NCBI RefSeq assembly: GCF_029194005.1 | Contig: NZ_JARFVA010000008.1 | Location: forward strand, 1 to 64,000 | DNA: 64,000 nucleotides | DNA from: Flagellimonas okinawensis | Lineage (GTDB): Bacteria > Bacteroidota > Bacteroidia > Flavobacteriales > Flavobacteriaceae | Direction of reading: 5' to 3' | Shown here: positions 16,158 through 27,088 of the stretch, one piece after another | Layout of the letters: every line of letters begins with the position of its first letter | Numbering within the stretch: the first letter of the stretch is position 1 | The notes under the pieces: generated by a model | Databases searched by the model: none | Told to the model about the DNA's origin: nothing | The model's input: the letters and a program-made list of their open reading frames with translations, nothing else | Position numbers and translations under genes: made by a program

Positions 16158-17072
16158 TTATACTCTGATCAATGGCATGGTGCTACAGCGCAACAGGCCT
16201 TCTTGCTTGGCAATTTCGTTATATTCGATTTCCTCAACGGTAAATCCCTGCTCACGAAGCCAATTGTTCAATCTGGTAAAACTTTTTTCCGAAACTACGA
16301 CTTCTGGTGATATGGAAAAAACATTACTGAACATGCGGTACATCTCTTCCTTATCTATTTCAAAGATATTATCCGCACCGAAATAATCAACCAAATATTG
16401 GTATTCCTCCTCCACTAAAAACCCATTTTTGTGCAGAATGGCCTTGTCTTTTCCTACGGGTTGAAAACAACAATCCAAGTGCAGGGCGTTCTCTTTAGGG
16501 TCGGTATTGGATTTTCTGAGTTCGAAAGATTTCACTGTTTTATTTGGGAACATATCCCGAATAAACTCGACAGCCTCAATATTGGTGCGCGCTGTAATAA
16601 AGCTGGAATAATCCTTTCCCGTGTAGGTGCCAATAAAAATATGGTCGTTCCAAGGCATTACATCACCTCCCTCGATATGGACTTCTTCGGGGGGGCGAAC
16701 AATCTTCGTTGGATCGATTTGATCTAAAACCTCATATATGGCCACAAACTCGCGTTCGCGATCGGGCAAGATATTGGCATGAAAGAGCTTGTCTTCAATA
16801 ACAAAGGCAATGTCCCTGGCAAATATCTGATTACAATCCTCCAGTACTTCCGGCCTGTACACTTTTACTCCATATTTATGGAATACTTGGGCAAAACCGT
16901 CCATTTCACGGATCATATCCTCCTCTTTAGGGTACGTACCGGCCTTTATATGTTCCATGGACTTGGGATCGTATGCCTCTTCTATAGTGGGTACGGGGCC
17001 ACTGCTCCTGGCGGTTCCCAAAATAACTGCTTTCAAGGTACTTGTCTCGTCTACTACGTTTAGCTCGATCAT
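16158..17072 (-). CDS. Dimethylargininase-like amidinohydrolase (DDAH/ADI-related)
   Basis: This 304-aa protein belongs to the same pentein fold as CtlX. It has the FARDIAFV segment, the EGGDVMPW acidic motif, a His-containing ALHLDCCF block, and the C-terminal nucleophile Cys in LLRCSTMPL. The family hydrolyses arginine, methylarginines or similar guanidino compounds; which one is not decided by sequence. I chose the ATG at 17072 (MIELNVV); the frame open to 17132 adds an unconserved stretch. A TAGATTTG box (complement of 17144-17151) upstream may be its promoter -7 element, but no good -33 is at the right distance. Confidence 0.82.
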   Translation of the reverse strand: MIELNVVDETSTLKAVILGTARSSGPVPTIEEAYDPKSMEHIKAGTYPKEEDMIREMDGFAQVFHKYGVKVYRPEVLEDCNQIFARDIAFVIEDKLFHANILPDREREFVAIYEVLDQIDPTKIVRPPEEVHIEGGDVMPWNDHIFIGTYTGKDYSSFITARTNIEAVEFIRDMFPNKTVKSFELRKSNTDPKENALHLDCCFQPVGKDKAILHKNGFLVEEEYQYLVDYFGADNIFEIDKEEMYRMFSNVFSISPEVVVSEKSFTRLNNWLREQGFTVEEIEYNEIAKQEGLLRCSTMPLIRV

Positions 17073-17308
17073 ATATCTTTTTTTAAGGGCAACAATTAAA
17101 TGCCATGACAACCCTTTAAGGGAAATCCCCAAAAATTCTGAGGCAAATCTAGTGTTTTACTACATAATACCCACTTAGCAAAAAGGGAAAATATTTGTAA
17201 GAATTACGAATTCCCGTAATCAAATTATGAATTCGTTATTTTTTATAATCATTTGGCATGCAAATGATTAAAATACATCATTTCATGTAATATTTACACT
17301 TAATTAGT

Positions 17309-17338
17309 TTGGAATAATTTCAATAATAACTACATTTG
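17309..17338 (+). promoter_or_regulatory. Bacteroidota-type promoter of the 17359 gene
   Basis: TTG at 17309-17311, a 19-bp spacer and TACATTTG at 17331-17338 match the Bacteroidota primary-sigma consensus (TTG, 19 bp, TAnnTTTG). The ATG at 17359 follows 20 bp later, so the leader would be short. Confidence 0.65.
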
Positions 17339-17358
17339 TATTAAGATTTTTCCTACAT

Positions 17359-17826
17359 ATGAAAAAAGTGCTGTTGACATCGATTCTTTTGGCCTCCGTT
17401 TGTATTGTTTTAGGAGGTATGAATGCATTCCAAAAAATGGTTCCATCCAACTATGTTTCCAAATCAAATGCAAGTTTCTCCGGGGAGACTGAAAATATAG
17501 TTAAATATCCCGATTGTATTACCGAGGAAGATTTTCCAAGTGGCTATCTGTTGTATACCCATGAAATTACGAACCAACACTCGGATTGGGATATAGTTAA
17601 AGTGAATAGCTCAGTGAAAAAATATAGCAGCTCGTTGGACTCCACCGTGAAGAATCTGAGCACAGTGGATGCACACGATTTTCTTCATCAGGCTTTTGAA
17701 AAGGCAAAAGCTGCTGTGGACGACGATAATGCATCCGATATCCAAAAGCATTATCAAGGAGAAATTATGCGAATTTGCTATGATAGGGACAAGTATCTTA
17801 ACCACAACTCAATGGGAAGACTTTAA
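17359..17826 (+). CDS. Small secreted protein of unknown function
   Basis: This 155-aa protein has an N-terminal hydrophobic signal (MKKVLLTSILLASVC) and no further membrane segment. The mature part is rich in charged and polar residues, has two Cys (YPDCITEED and RICYDRDK) and a helix-like part near FLHQAFEKAKAAVDDD. I do not recognise a family. A good promoter lies just upstream and a strong terminator follows, so it forms its own transcription unit. Confidence 0.7.
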   Translation: MKKVLLTSILLASVCIVLGGMNAFQKMVPSNYVSKSNASFSGETENIVKYPDCITEEDFPSGYLLYTHEITNQHSDWDIVKVNSSVKKYSSSLDSTVKNLSTVDAHDFLHQAFEKAKAAVDDDNASDIQKHYQGEIMRICYDRDKYLNHNSMGRL

Positions 17827-17851
17827 CTATCCCCCCTGTTTTTTATAACAA

Positions 17852-17878
17852 AAAAAGGGGCGATTTACGCCCCTTTTT
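17852..17878. terminator. Bidirectional rho-independent terminator
   Basis: GGGGCG (17857-17862) and CGCCCC (17868-17873) form a 6-bp G/C stem with a 5-nt loop, flanked by A5 and T5. It lies between two convergent genes, the 17359 gene and gltA, and can stop both. Confidence 0.85.
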
Positions 17879-17897
17879 ATATATGCCGTCCCAAATC

Positions 17898-19181
17898 TTA
17901 CCTTTTTTCCAATGGAACAAAATCTCTAAGATTTTCTCCAATGTAAACTTGTCTTGGTCTTCCGATGGGTTCTTTTCTCAATCTCATTTCTCTCCATTGG
18001 GCAATCCATCCTGGCAATCTACCCAAAGCGAACATTACTGTGAACATCTCGGTTGGTATACCCAAGGCACGGTAAATAATTCCTGAATAGAAATCCACAT
18101 TTGGATATAGTTTTCTATCCACAAAATAGCTGTCTTCCAAAGCCTCTTTTTCAAGACCTTTGGCAATATCCAAAATAGGGTCCTCGATTCCGAGGTTGCC
18201 CAATACTTCGTCAGCTGATTTTTTGATGATCTTGGCCCTAGGATCAAAGTTTTTATAGACCCTGTGTCCAAAGCCCATCAATCTAAATGGATCATCCTTA
18301 TCCTTTGCTTTAGCCATATACTTTTTGGTATCTCCTCCGTCTGCCTCAATAGCTTCAAGCATTTCCAATACCGCTTGGTTAGCACCACCGTGCAATGGAC
18401 CCCATAATGCAGATATACCGGCCGATAAAGAAGCGAAAAGACCTGCATGGGAGGATCCTACGATACGCACTGTGGATGTAGAACAGTTCTGCTCGTGGTC
18501 CGCATGCAAAATCAACAGCTTATCCAAAGCGTCGATAGCGATTCTATCTTTTTTGTATTCCTGGTTTGGTCTTTTGAACATCATTTTATGGATGTTCTCC
18601 ACATAACCCAGTGTATCATCACCATAATCCAATGGCAATCCTTTTTTCTTGCGCATTGTCCAAGCCACCAACACTGGGAACTTGGCCAAAATACGAACTA
18701 TGGAATTGTACATGGCTGATTCCGATGATACATCCACACAAGATGGATTAAATGCTACCAAAGCACTGGTCAATGAAGAAAGTACTCCCATTGGGTGGGC
18801 CGATTTTGGAAATCCATCCAAAATTTTCTTCATCTCCTCATCTACTTGTGACTCTTCTTTAATATCGTTGTGGAATTTCTCTAGCTGCTCTTTGTTCGGC
18901 AATTCGCCAAAAATCAAAAGATAGGCTACTTCCAAGAAGTCGGCTTTCTCTGCAAGGTCTTCAATGGAGTACCCACGATATCTCAAAATACCCTTCTCAC
19001 CGTCCAAAAAGGTAATGGCACTTTCGCAGGACCCCGTGTTTTTGTATCCGGGATCTATGGTAACCATTCCTGTTGAGGCCCTCAAGGTTTTAATATCTAT
19101 GGCCAATTCATCTTCCGTACCTTTGATAACGGGAAATTCATACCTTTCTCCCCCGTATTCGAGTATAGCTTTATCCGACAT
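17898..19181 (-). CDS. gltA: Citrate synthase
   Basis: This 427-aa protein is the hexameric-type bacterial citrate synthase of normal length, catalysing oxaloacetate plus acetyl-CoA to citrate in the TCA cycle. Active-site blocks are visible: ILHADHEQNCSTSTVR, GPLHGGANQAV with its catalytic His, and FGHRVYKNFDPRA with the second His. The C-terminal arginine-bearing end (IGRPRQVYIGE) is also typical. The ATG gives MSDKAILEYGG. It lies downstream of eno and glgA on the same strand but with a terminator after eno, so it is probably expressed separately. Confidence 0.96.
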   Translation of the reverse strand: MSDKAILEYGGERYEFPVIKGTEDELAIDIKTLRASTGMVTIDPGYKNTGSCESAITFLDGEKGILRYRGYSIEDLAEKADFLEVAYLLIFGELPNKEQLEKFHNDIKEESQVDEEMKKILDGFPKSAHPMGVLSSLTSALVAFNPSCVDVSSESAMYNSIVRILAKFPVLVAWTMRKKKGLPLDYGDDTLGYVENIHKMMFKRPNQEYKKDRIAIDALDKLLILHADHEQNCSTSTVRIVGSSHAGLFASLSAGISALWGPLHGGANQAVLEMLEAIEADGGDTKKYMAKAKDKDDPFRLMGFGHRVYKNFDPRAKIIKKSADEVLGNLGIEDPILDIAKGLEKEALEDSYFVDRKLYPNVDFYSGIIYRALGIPTEMFTVMFALGRLPGWIAQWREMRLRKEPIGRPRQVYIGENLRDFVPLEKR

Positions 19182-19301
19182 TTTATATTTTAATAGATTA
19201 GTAAAAATTGAATGCGAAAATTACGAAAAAGCACTGCCATTAACAATTTCCAGCCGCTATTTGTGTAGATATTAACGCTAAAATGATATAGGGAAATTGA
19301 C

Positions 19302-20840
19302 TTAATCCAATTTATAGAGCAGTTTGTAATATTCGTCCACGGATTTCTGCCATGTAAATCGTTTTCTTCGTGCAGCGGCCTGTATTTTTTTCCAAGTAGG
19401 CTTGTCGTTTTCGAACACATCCAATGCAATATCCATAGCTTCCAACATGCTGGTTATTTTCTCATCGTAGCTGTCCCCATCAAATGCAAAACCCGTTTTC
19501 ATATGCTCCACGGTATCTTTGAGCCCTCCTGTATGGTGTACCAAACAAGGGTTGCCGTTTCTCATGGCCAACATTTGACTTATCCCGCAGGGTTCAAAAA
19601 GACTGGGCATAAAATATAGATCCGACTCCAAATACATGGAATCAATTAATTTTTCCGATTGCCCGTTGGTAAAAATGAAGTTTTTATGCTCGTAACTGAG
19701 CTTTCTGAAGAGCTCCTCATATTCCGGGGCTCCTGTACCCAAAAGCATGAATATCCCATCGATTTTTTCCAATTTTTTGAGGATTTCAACAAAAGCTTCT
19801 GGTGAGCGCATAAAGAAATAAAACTTCTGCTCGGTCAATCGAGCTACACTGGATGCGATAAACTTTGGACGTTCTTCCACAAAGGCCATAATTTTTTCAC
19901 CGGTATGGGCCAAAAAGTCGGCCTTGTATTTTTTATCCTCTTGTTGCAGCCATCCGAACAATGCCTTGACCGTATTACGGTAAATATTGCCCTTCTTTTC
20001 CTTGTTGATGCCTTTATAGTTACATCCATTCAAAATACCGAACAAACGCCCTTCTTCGTCTGCCTTTTGTAAATCCTTCTCCAATCCCTCTCCACCGATA
20101 AATTCCGGAGGCGAACTTGGCAACAGAACATCCTCTTTATACGATGGGGATACTGTATGCACAGCATCTGCGAATCGAATACCCACTGCCATGAGGTTGA
20201 TACAATCCTGGTACCTATAATCCATCAATTTTTGATAGTCCAAAGGAACATTGGGGAACCAATTTTTTACAGAAGAATAATTTCCATCGAAAGGTCTGAT
20301 TCCTTGAATGGCCAAATTGTGGATACTATAGACAATCCTGATATCCTTTAAATTCGTATAGTCTGGATGATACTCCCTTAAAAATAGAAGCAGACTGGAA
20401 TGCCAATCGTGCAAATGAACCATATCCACATCGCCAAAAGCGCCTTGCTTAATGGCTTCTGCAACGGCTGTACAGAATATAAAATATTTGATCGCATCGG
20501 TATAGAACGGCTCTTCCGGATCATTATGGTAAATATGCGCTATGTCACCAGCTTCTATCTCGGGATGATGCAGTACATAATGGAAAATATTGGGAAATTC
20601 CTTTTTAGGTTTTACTTCGTACAATTCCGCGGTATAACCCATTCCACGCAATGAAAAATTTACCGTGGTCCTTGGTAGCCCCCCATGATGTAATCTGGAA
20701 TAGGACGGCACCACAACATGTACTTTATCGCCACGCTCAGAAATCTGTCTGGGCACATCGCGAACTACATCGCCCATACCTCCTGCTTTACAGTTTTCCA
20801 AAGCATCATTTTCGGCGGCAACAAAAAGAAAGTTATTCAT
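19302..20840 (-). CDS. glgA: Starch/glycogen synthase-like GT5 glycosyltransferase
   Basis: This 512-aa protein has the two-Rossmann GT5 fold of glycogen synthase, adding glucose from ADP- or UDP-glucose to an alpha-1,4-glucan. The N-terminal donor-binding motif is KAGGMGDV (usually K-T-G-G-L-G-D-V). The middle has HLHDWHSSLLL, and the C-terminal half has FMPSLFEPCGISQ, the signature of starch synthases, followed by HHTGGLKDTV. It is slightly longer than the bacterial norm of about 480. No glgB, glgC or glgP is nearby, so its pathway role is inferred from the fold only. Confidence 0.85.
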   Translation of the reverse strand: MNNFLFVAAENDALENCKAGGMGDVVRDVPRQISERGDKVHVVVPSYSRLHHGGLPRTTVNFSLRGMGYTAELYEVKPKKEFPNIFHYVLHHPEIEAGDIAHIYHNDPEEPFYTDAIKYFIFCTAVAEAIKQGAFGDVDMVHLHDWHSSLLLFLREYHPDYTNLKDIRIVYSIHNLAIQGIRPFDGNYSSVKNWFPNVPLDYQKLMDYRYQDCINLMAVGIRFADAVHTVSPSYKEDVLLPSSPPEFIGGEGLEKDLQKADEEGRLFGILNGCNYKGINKEKKGNIYRNTVKALFGWLQQEDKKYKADFLAHTGEKIMAFVEERPKFIASSVARLTEQKFYFFMRSPEAFVEILKKLEKIDGIFMLLGTGAPEYEELFRKLSYEHKNFIFTNGQSEKLIDSMYLESDLYFMPSLFEPCGISQMLAMRNGNPCLVHHTGGLKDTVEHMKTGFAFDGDSYDEKITSMLEAMDIALDVFENDKPTWKKIQAAARRKRFTWQKSVDEYYKLLYKLD

Positions 20841-20902
20841 GCGGGAATTTTAGTATGATAGTTTTGTAAAGCCTTAATTTAACCAAACTTTATTATTGTA
20901 AC

Positions 20903-20937
20903 AAAAAAAAGCCTTTCCCAAATGGAAAAGGCTTTTT
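20903..20937 (-). terminator. Rho-independent terminator after enolase
   Basis: On the minus strand an AAAAAGCCTTTTCC arm pairs with GGGAAAGGC and is followed by T8. It lies 23 bp after the eno stop codon and before glgA. Confidence 0.8.
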
Positions 20938-20959
20938 GTATGCTAAATAAATATTATGC

Positions 20960-22258
<1,299 letters not shown>

Positions 22259-22369
22259 TCAATGTTTTTAGTTGTGATTATTGGGCTAAGATACAAAAGG
22301 TGGCGTTTTTAACTCCATGATATTACTCACAAAACGCACTTAATTGCTTAAAAACAAAACTATAACGTT

Positions 22370-23482
22370 TTAGTTTTTCCTTGCCTTGATCAAATCGAAG
22401 AACTGGTCGAACAGATAATCTGCATCGTGTGGTCCTGGACTTGCTTCGGGGTGGTATTGTACCGAGAAAACGTCCTTATTCTTCATTTTTATTCCTGCAA
22501 CGGTCTGGTCGTTCAAATGAGTGTGGGTAATCTCCAATTCCGCATTTGCTTCGGTTTCTTCCCTGTTTACAGCAAAACCATGGTTTTGAGAAGTAATCTC
22601 ACCCTTACCTGTCATCAAATTTAAGATCGGATGGTTAATACCCCTGTGTCCGTTGTGCATTTTGTAGGTAGAAACTCCGTTGGCCAGGGCCAATACCTGG
22701 TGTCCCAAACAAATTCCGAACAAAGGCTTGTCCGAGGCAATCATTTCTTTAGTGGCCGCAACGGCATCCGTCAAAGGTTCTGGATCTCCAGGGCCATTGG
22801 ATATAAAATACCCATCTGGATTCCATTCCTTCATTTGATCATAAGGTGTATTGTAAGGGAATACTTTGATGTAAGCTCCTCTTTTGGCCAAATTTCTTAA
22901 GATGTTCTTTTTGATTCCAATATCTAAAGCAGATATTTTGATTTCGGAATTCTCGTCACCGTAGAAATAAGGTTCTTTTGTGGATACTTTGGATGAAAGT
23001 TCCAAACCTTCCATACTTGGAACTTGTTTCAATTCTTCTTTTAAGGCATCTATCTCTTCCACTCTTGTAGAGATCAAGGCATTCATGGCTCCATTGTCCC
23101 GAATGTAACTCACCAAAGCACGGGTGTCCACATCAGAGATGGCCAATAGATTGTTTTTGTCCAAGAAATCTAAAAGACTCATGGTTGCATCCGGTCTCGA
23201 ATAGTCGTAACTGAAGTTCTTACAGATAAGGCCTGCAATCTTCACTGAATCGGATTCCACTTCATCTTCATGGGCACCATAGTTCCCAATATGGGCATTG
23301 GTGGTCACCATTAACTGCCCGTAGTAAGATGGGTCGGTAAAAATCTCTTGGTAACCTGTCATCCCAGTATTGAAACATACTTCTCCTACTGCGGTACCTT
23401 CTCTTCCTCCAACGGCCTTACCATAAAAAATGGTTCCGTCCGCCAACAAAATCAACGCTTTTTTCTTTGTGTGATACTTCAT
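22370..23482 (-). CDS. carA: Carbamoyl-phosphate synthase small (glutaminase) subunit
   Basis: This 370-aa protein supplies ammonia from glutamine to CarB for carbamoyl phosphate, feeding arginine and pyrimidine synthesis. The N-terminal CarA-specific domain has GREGTAVGEVCFNTGMTGYQ. The class I glutaminase domain has the nucleophile Cys in FGICLGHQVLA, and the His/Glu pair in QYHPEASPGPHD. The ATG gives MKYHTKKKALI. It follows rplQ after a strong terminator. carB is not in the window. Confidence 0.96.
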   Translation of the reverse strand: MKYHTKKKALILLADGTIFYGKAVGGREGTAVGEVCFNTGMTGYQEIFTDPSYYGQLMVTTNAHIGNYGAHEDEVESDSVKIAGLICKNFSYDYSRPDATMSLLDFLDKNNLLAISDVDTRALVSYIRDNGAMNALISTRVEEIDALKEELKQVPSMEGLELSSKVSTKEPYFYGDENSEIKISALDIGIKKNILRNLAKRGAYIKVFPYNTPYDQMKEWNPDGYFISNGPGDPEPLTDAVAATKEMIASDKPLFGICLGHQVLALANGVSTYKMHNGHRGINHPILNLMTGKGEITSQNHGFAVNREETEANAELEITHTHLNDQTVAGIKMKNKDVFSVQYHPEASPGPHDADYLFDQFFDLIKARKN

Positions 23483-23519
23483 TTCGTGCTCTAGTTTCAG
23501 TTAAGACAAAAAAACATAA

Positions 23520-23549
23520 AAAAAGGATAAGTTCTCACTTATCCTTTTT
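23520..23549 (-). terminator. Terminator of the ribosomal protein superoperon
   Basis: AAAAAGGATAAG (23520-23531) and CTTATCCTTTTT (23538-23549) form a perfect 12-bp stem with a TTCTCA loop. It lies 30 bp after the rplQ stop on the minus strand and before carA. Confidence 0.85.
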
Positions 23550-23579
23550 CGTTAAATACAATAGTTAATAACATTCTTC

Positions 23580-24083
23580 TTATTCTTCAGAATCGTCAGT
23601 TTTGGTTTCAGCTGCTGGAGCAGGAGCCTCAGCTTTCTTGGCACCACCGCCTCTTCTACTTCTTCTGGTTGATTTCTTCTTAGGCTTACCAGCGTTGTAA
23701 AGCTCATTGAAGTCCACCAACTCGATCATCGCCATATCAGCGTTATCTCCCAATCGGTTACCCAATTTAATAATTCTTGTGTAACCCCCTGGTCTATCAC
23801 CAACTTTTTCAGCTACAGTGCTGAACAATTCGGTTACAGCCTCTTTGCTTCTCAAGTTACTGAAAACAACCCTTCTGTTGTGAGTACCTTTCTCGGTAGT
23901 CTGGTTGTTCTCGGTCTTGGCTTTTGTGATCAAGGGCTCGATAAACTGCTTCAACGCTTTAGCTTTGGCAACTGTAGTGTTGATTCTTTTGTGCTCGATT
24001 AGGGAACAACCCATATTAGCCAACATGGCTTTTCTGTGGGCAGATGTTCTACCTAAGTGATTAAACTTCTTTCCGTGTCTCAT
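23580..24083 (-). CDS. rplQ: 50S ribosomal protein L17
   Basis: The first 120 residues are the L17 fold, a protein at the exit side of the large subunit ([20 protein letters not shown], then [17 protein letters not shown]). The last 40 residues form a low-complexity tail with a basic part ([16 protein letters not shown]) followed by an Ala/Pro/acidic end, a long extension also seen in other Bacteroidota. It is the last gene of the alpha operon, following rpoA. Confidence 0.96.
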   Translation of the reverse strand: MRHGKKFNHLGRTSAHRKAMLANMGCSLIEHKRINTTVAKAKALKQFIEPLITKAKTENNQTTEKGTHNRRVVFSNLRSKEAVTELFSTVAEKVGDRPGGYTRIIKLGNRLGDNADMAMIELVDFNELYNAGKPKKKSTRRSRRGGGAKKAEAPAPAAETKTDDSEE

Positions 24084-24144
24084 TGTTCTAAGTTATCATC
24101 TTGCTACCAAATCCCATTTTTCACAGGAGAGCAAAATATGATTA

Positions 24145-25137
24145 TTAATCTTTATCTAATTTGTATTTGGAAAGGTCCATACCAAATTGTAGGCCTTTGT
24201 TGATGACCAATTCTTCCAATTCGGTCAATGATTTTTTACCAAAGTTTCTGAACTTCATCAAATCGTTTTTGTTGAAGGAAACCAAATCACCCAAAGTATC
24301 CACTTCGGCGGCTTTAAGACAGTTCAACGCCCTTACGGACAAGTCCATGTCTACCAATTTGGTCTTCAACAACTGACGCATGTGCAATGATTCTTCATCG
24401 TAGGTCTCTGTTTGAGCAATTTCATCAGCCTCAAGGGTGATACGCTCATCGGAGAACAACATAAAGTGGTGAATCAAAACTTTAGCGGCCTCGGTCAAGG
24501 CATCTTTAGGATGAATGGAACCATCGGTGATGATTTCGAAAACCAATTTTTCGTAATCGGTCTTTTGCTCTACCCTATAGTTTTCGATGCTGTATTTTAC
24601 GTTCTTCACAGGAGTGTAAACGGAATCAACCGCAATGCTACCCAATGGGGCATTGGATTTTTTGTTTTCCTCTGCAGGAACATAACCACGACCTTTTTCT
24701 ATAACGATTTCCATGTTGATGCTCACCTTAGGGTCCATGTTGCAGATGACCAAGTCTGGGTTCAGCACTTGATATCCTGAGATGAACTTTTGGAAGTCAC
24801 CAGCTGTCATTTGTTCTTTTCCGCTAACGGAAATAGAAACAGTCTCGCTCTCAACATCATCAATCTGTCTTTTAAACCTAACTTGTTTTAGGTTCAAGAT
24901 AATTTCTGTAACGTCTTCAACAACGCCTGGTATAACAGAAAACTCATGTTCAACTCCATCTATGCGCACAGAAGTGATGGCAAAACCTTCCAAAGAGGAA
25001 AGCAAAACCCTTCTCAGCGCATTCCCAACTGTTAATCCATACCCAGGTTCCAAAGGACGAAATTCGAATTTCCCCTCGAAATCTGTTGAATCGATCATTA
25101 TAACTTTATCGGGCTTCTGAAAATTAAGTAATGCCAT
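24145..25137 (-). CDS. rpoA: RNA polymerase alpha subunit
   Basis: This 330-aa protein has the N-terminal dimerisation domain ([20 protein letters not shown]) that assembles the polymerase core. A linker and the C-terminal helix-hairpin-helix domain ([16 protein letters not shown] and [13 protein letters not shown]) contact UP elements and activators. It sits between rpsD and rplQ as in most bacteria. Confidence 0.98.
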   Translation of the reverse strand: MALLNFQKPDKVIMIDSTDFEGKFEFRPLEPGYGLTVGNALRRVLLSSLEGFAITSVRIDGVEHEFSVIPGVVEDVTEIILNLKQVRFKRQIDDVESETVSISVSGKEQMTAGDFQKFISGYQVLNPDLVICNMDPKVSINMEIVIEKGRGYVPAEENKKSNAPLGSIAVDSVYTPVKNVKYSIENYRVEQKTDYEKLVFEIITDGSIHPKDALTEAAKVLIHHFMLFSDERITLEADEIAQTETYDEESLHMRQLLKTKLVDMDLSVRALNCLKAAEVDTLGDLVSFNKNDLMKFRNFGKKSLTELEELVINKGLQFGMDLSKYKLDKD

Positions 25138-25158
25138 AATTGGATTAATGTTGAATTC

Positions 25159-25764
25159 TTATTTAGAGTATAATTCGACGATCAGCTGCTCCTTGATATT
25201 CTCAGGGATCTGAAGTCTTTCTGGAACGGCAACGTAAGTACCTTCTTTCTTTTCAGAGTTCCAAGTGATCCATTCGTAAACGCTGCTATTGTTAGCCAAA
25301 GAATCTACGATGGATTGTACTGATTTTGATTTTTCCCTAACACCAACAACATCTCCTGCTTTTAGTGAATAGGATGGAATGTTAACGACATTTCCGTTTA
25401 CGGTAATGTGACGGTGTGATACCAATTGGCGCGCACCTCTTCTTGATGGGCTAATTCCCATTCTGAATACCACATTGTCCAAACGAGACTCACATAATTG
25501 AAGCAATACCTCACCGGTTACTCCTTCTTTTCTTTTGGCCTCGGCAAAAAGGTTACGGAATTGCTTTTCCAAGATACCGTAAGTGTATTTTGCTTTTTGC
25601 TTCTCCATCAACTGGATTGCGTACTCAGACTTTTTACCACGACGTCTGTTGTTACCGTGTTGTCCTGGAGGGTAATTTTTCTTTTCGAATGACTTATCGT
25701 CTCCGAAAATCGCTTCTCCAAATTTTCTAGCGATTTTTGTTTTTGGTCCTGTATATCTTGCCAT
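25159..25764 (-). CDS. rpsD: 30S ribosomal protein S4
   Basis: This 201-aa primary 16S rRNA-binding protein is of the form without the N-terminal zinc cysteines ([19 protein letters not shown]). The S4 RNA-binding domain is at [19 protein letters not shown]. It also is a known autoregulator of its own operon in other bacteria. A 113-bp structured gap precedes it, which may be its regulatory leader. rpoA follows 21 bp after its stop. Confidence 0.97.
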   Translation of the reverse strand: MARYTGPKTKIARKFGEAIFGDDKSFEKKNYPPGQHGNNRRRGKKSEYAIQLMEKQKAKYTYGILEKQFRNLFAEAKRKEGVTGEVLLQLCESRLDNVVFRMGISPSRRGARQLVSHRHITVNGNVVNIPSYSLKAGDVVGVREKSKSVQSIVDSLANNSSVYEWITWNSEKKEGTYVAVPERLQIPENIKEQLIVELYSK

Positions 25765-25877
25765 CTTCTTTTGGTTTGAAAGTGCGATTATGAATTAAGG
25801 CTTATCCTTCGATAATCTAACTGCACCTTCGGGTGAAGACCCTTTTTAGGGGGCCCGTTAAACAATATAATTGATAA
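25765..25877 (-). promoter_or_regulatory. Possible S4-type ribosomal protein leader
   Basis: The 113-bp gap between rpsK and rpsD holds several small stems: CCC/GGG around AAAAA (in 25841-25855), CACC with GGTG (25824-25835), and TTATC with GATAA (25802-25815). No TAnnTTTG promoter is seen. Stem clusters directly before rpsD suggest an autoregulatory RNA for S4; this is inference. Confidence 0.4.
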
Positions 25878-26270
25878 TTAAACTCTTCTTCTTTTCGGTG
25901 GTCTACATCCGTTGTGCGGAAGTGGAGTAACGTCAACAATCTCTGTTACCTCGATTCCTGAATTGTGAATGGAACGAATTGCAGATTCCCTACCGTTACC
26001 TGGTCCTTTTACATAAACCTTTACTTTTCTCAATCCAGCTTCGTGAGCTACTTTAGCACAATCCTCTGCTGCTACCTGAGCTGCGTAAGGAGTGTTCTTT
26101 TTAGACCCACGGAATCCCATTTTTCCTGCGGAGGACCATGAAATTACATCACCCTTCTTGTTGGTAAGGGAAATAATGATGTTGTTAAAAGATGCAACAA
26201 CGTGCGCCTCACCGGTAGATTCTACGATTACCTTGCGCTTCTTTGTTGTCGTTTTACTTGCTTTTGCCAT
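25878..26270 (-). CDS. rpsK: 30S ribosomal protein S11
   Basis: This 130-aa platform protein of the small subunit has the usual core, [19 protein letters not shown] and [14 protein letters not shown], and ends in the typical THNG-like [16 protein letters not shown]. It lies between rpsM and rpsD in the alpha operon. Confidence 0.97.
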   Translation of the reverse strand: MAKASKTTTKKRKVIVESTGEAHVVASFNNIIISLTNKKGDVISWSSAGKMGFRGSKKNTPYAAQVAAEDCAKVAHEAGLRKVKVYVKGPGNGRESAIRSIHNSGIEVTEIVDVTPLPHNGCRPPKRRRV

Positions 26271-26371
26271 ATTTTTTAGTTTCTAGTGTTAGCTCTTAGT
26301 TATTGGAATCCTAGACTTTTACATTTCAAACAGATTCTTCTAACGTCTAAATACTAATGACTATGTTCTTA

Positions 26372-26746
26372 TTATTTAGTTGCCTTTTTCTTGTTAGCAA
26401 CTGTTTTTCTTTTTCCTTTTCTGGTCCTAGAGTTGTTTTTGGTACGCTGACCTCTCAATGGCAATCCAGATCTGTGGCGAATTCCACGGTAACAACCAAT
26501 GTCCATCAAACGCTTGATGTTCATTTGGGTTTCTGAGCGAAGCTCACCTTCAATCGTGTAAGCACCAACTGCTTCCCTGATCTTACCGATTTCATCATCG
26601 GTCCAATCGGAAACTTTGGTATCCTCGCTTACTTGGGCTGCTGCCAAAATTTCTTGCGCTCTGCTTTTACCTATCCCGAAGATGTAGGTAAGAGAAATAA
26701 CGCCACGCTTTTGTTTAGGTATATCTACACCTGCAATTCTTGCCAT
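26372..26746 (-). CDS. rpsM: 30S ribosomal protein S13
   Basis: This 124-aa head protein contacts the P-site tRNA and bridge to the large subunit. It has [17 protein letters not shown] at the start and the basic [18 protein letters not shown] near the end. rpmJ lies 2 bp upstream. Confidence 0.97.
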   Translation of the reverse strand: MARIAGVDIPKQKRGVISLTYIFGIGKSRAQEILAAAQVSEDTKVSDWTDDEIGKIREAVGAYTIEGELRSETQMNIKRLMDIGCYRGIRHRSGLPLRGQRTKNNSRTRKGKRKTVANKKKATK

Positions 26747-26748
26747 AA

Positions 26749-26865
26749 TTACCCTTGTCTTTGTTTAAATCTAGGATTCTTTTTGTTGATTACGTACAAT
26801 CTGCCCTTTCTGCGTACTATCTTGCAGTCGGCACTTCTCTTCTTTATTGATGCTCTTACTTTCAT
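26749..26865 (-). CDS. rpmJ: 50S ribosomal protein L36
   Basis: This 38-aa protein ([20 protein letters not shown] and so on, ending FKQRQG) is the short L36. It has only one Cys, so the zinc-ribbon of the classic C+ form is lost. It lies between infA (4 bp) and rpsM (2 bp), the usual Bacteroidota order. Confidence 0.95.
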   Translation of the reverse strand: MKVRASIKKRSADCKIVRRKGRLYVINKKNPRFKQRQG

Positions 26866-26869
26866 GTAA

Positions 26870-27085
26870 CTAGTATCTATAAGTAATTCTTGCTTTTGTT
26901 AAATCGTATGGACTCATTTCCAACTTTACTTTATCACCGGGAAGCAGCTTAATATAGTGCATGCGCATTTTCCCTGAAATGTGCGCCGTTACCACGTGCC
27001 CATTTTCCAATTCTACCCTGAACATTGCATTGGACAATGCTTCAATAATAGTCCCGTCTTGTTCTATTGCTGGCTGCTTTGCCAT
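26870..27085 (-). CDS. infA: Translation initiation factor IF-1
   Basis: This 71-aa single OB-fold protein binds the 30S A-site during initiation. It has the standard pattern, [17 protein letters not shown] at the start, then [18 protein letters not shown] and [16 protein letters not shown]. It lies 3 bp after secY. adk and map, which often separate the two in other bacteria, are absent here. Confidence 0.97.
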   Translation of the reverse strand: MAKQPAIEQDGTIIEALSNAMFRVELENGHVVTAHISGKMRMHYIKLLPGDKVKLEMSPYDLTKARITYRY

Positions 27086-27088
27086 AAA

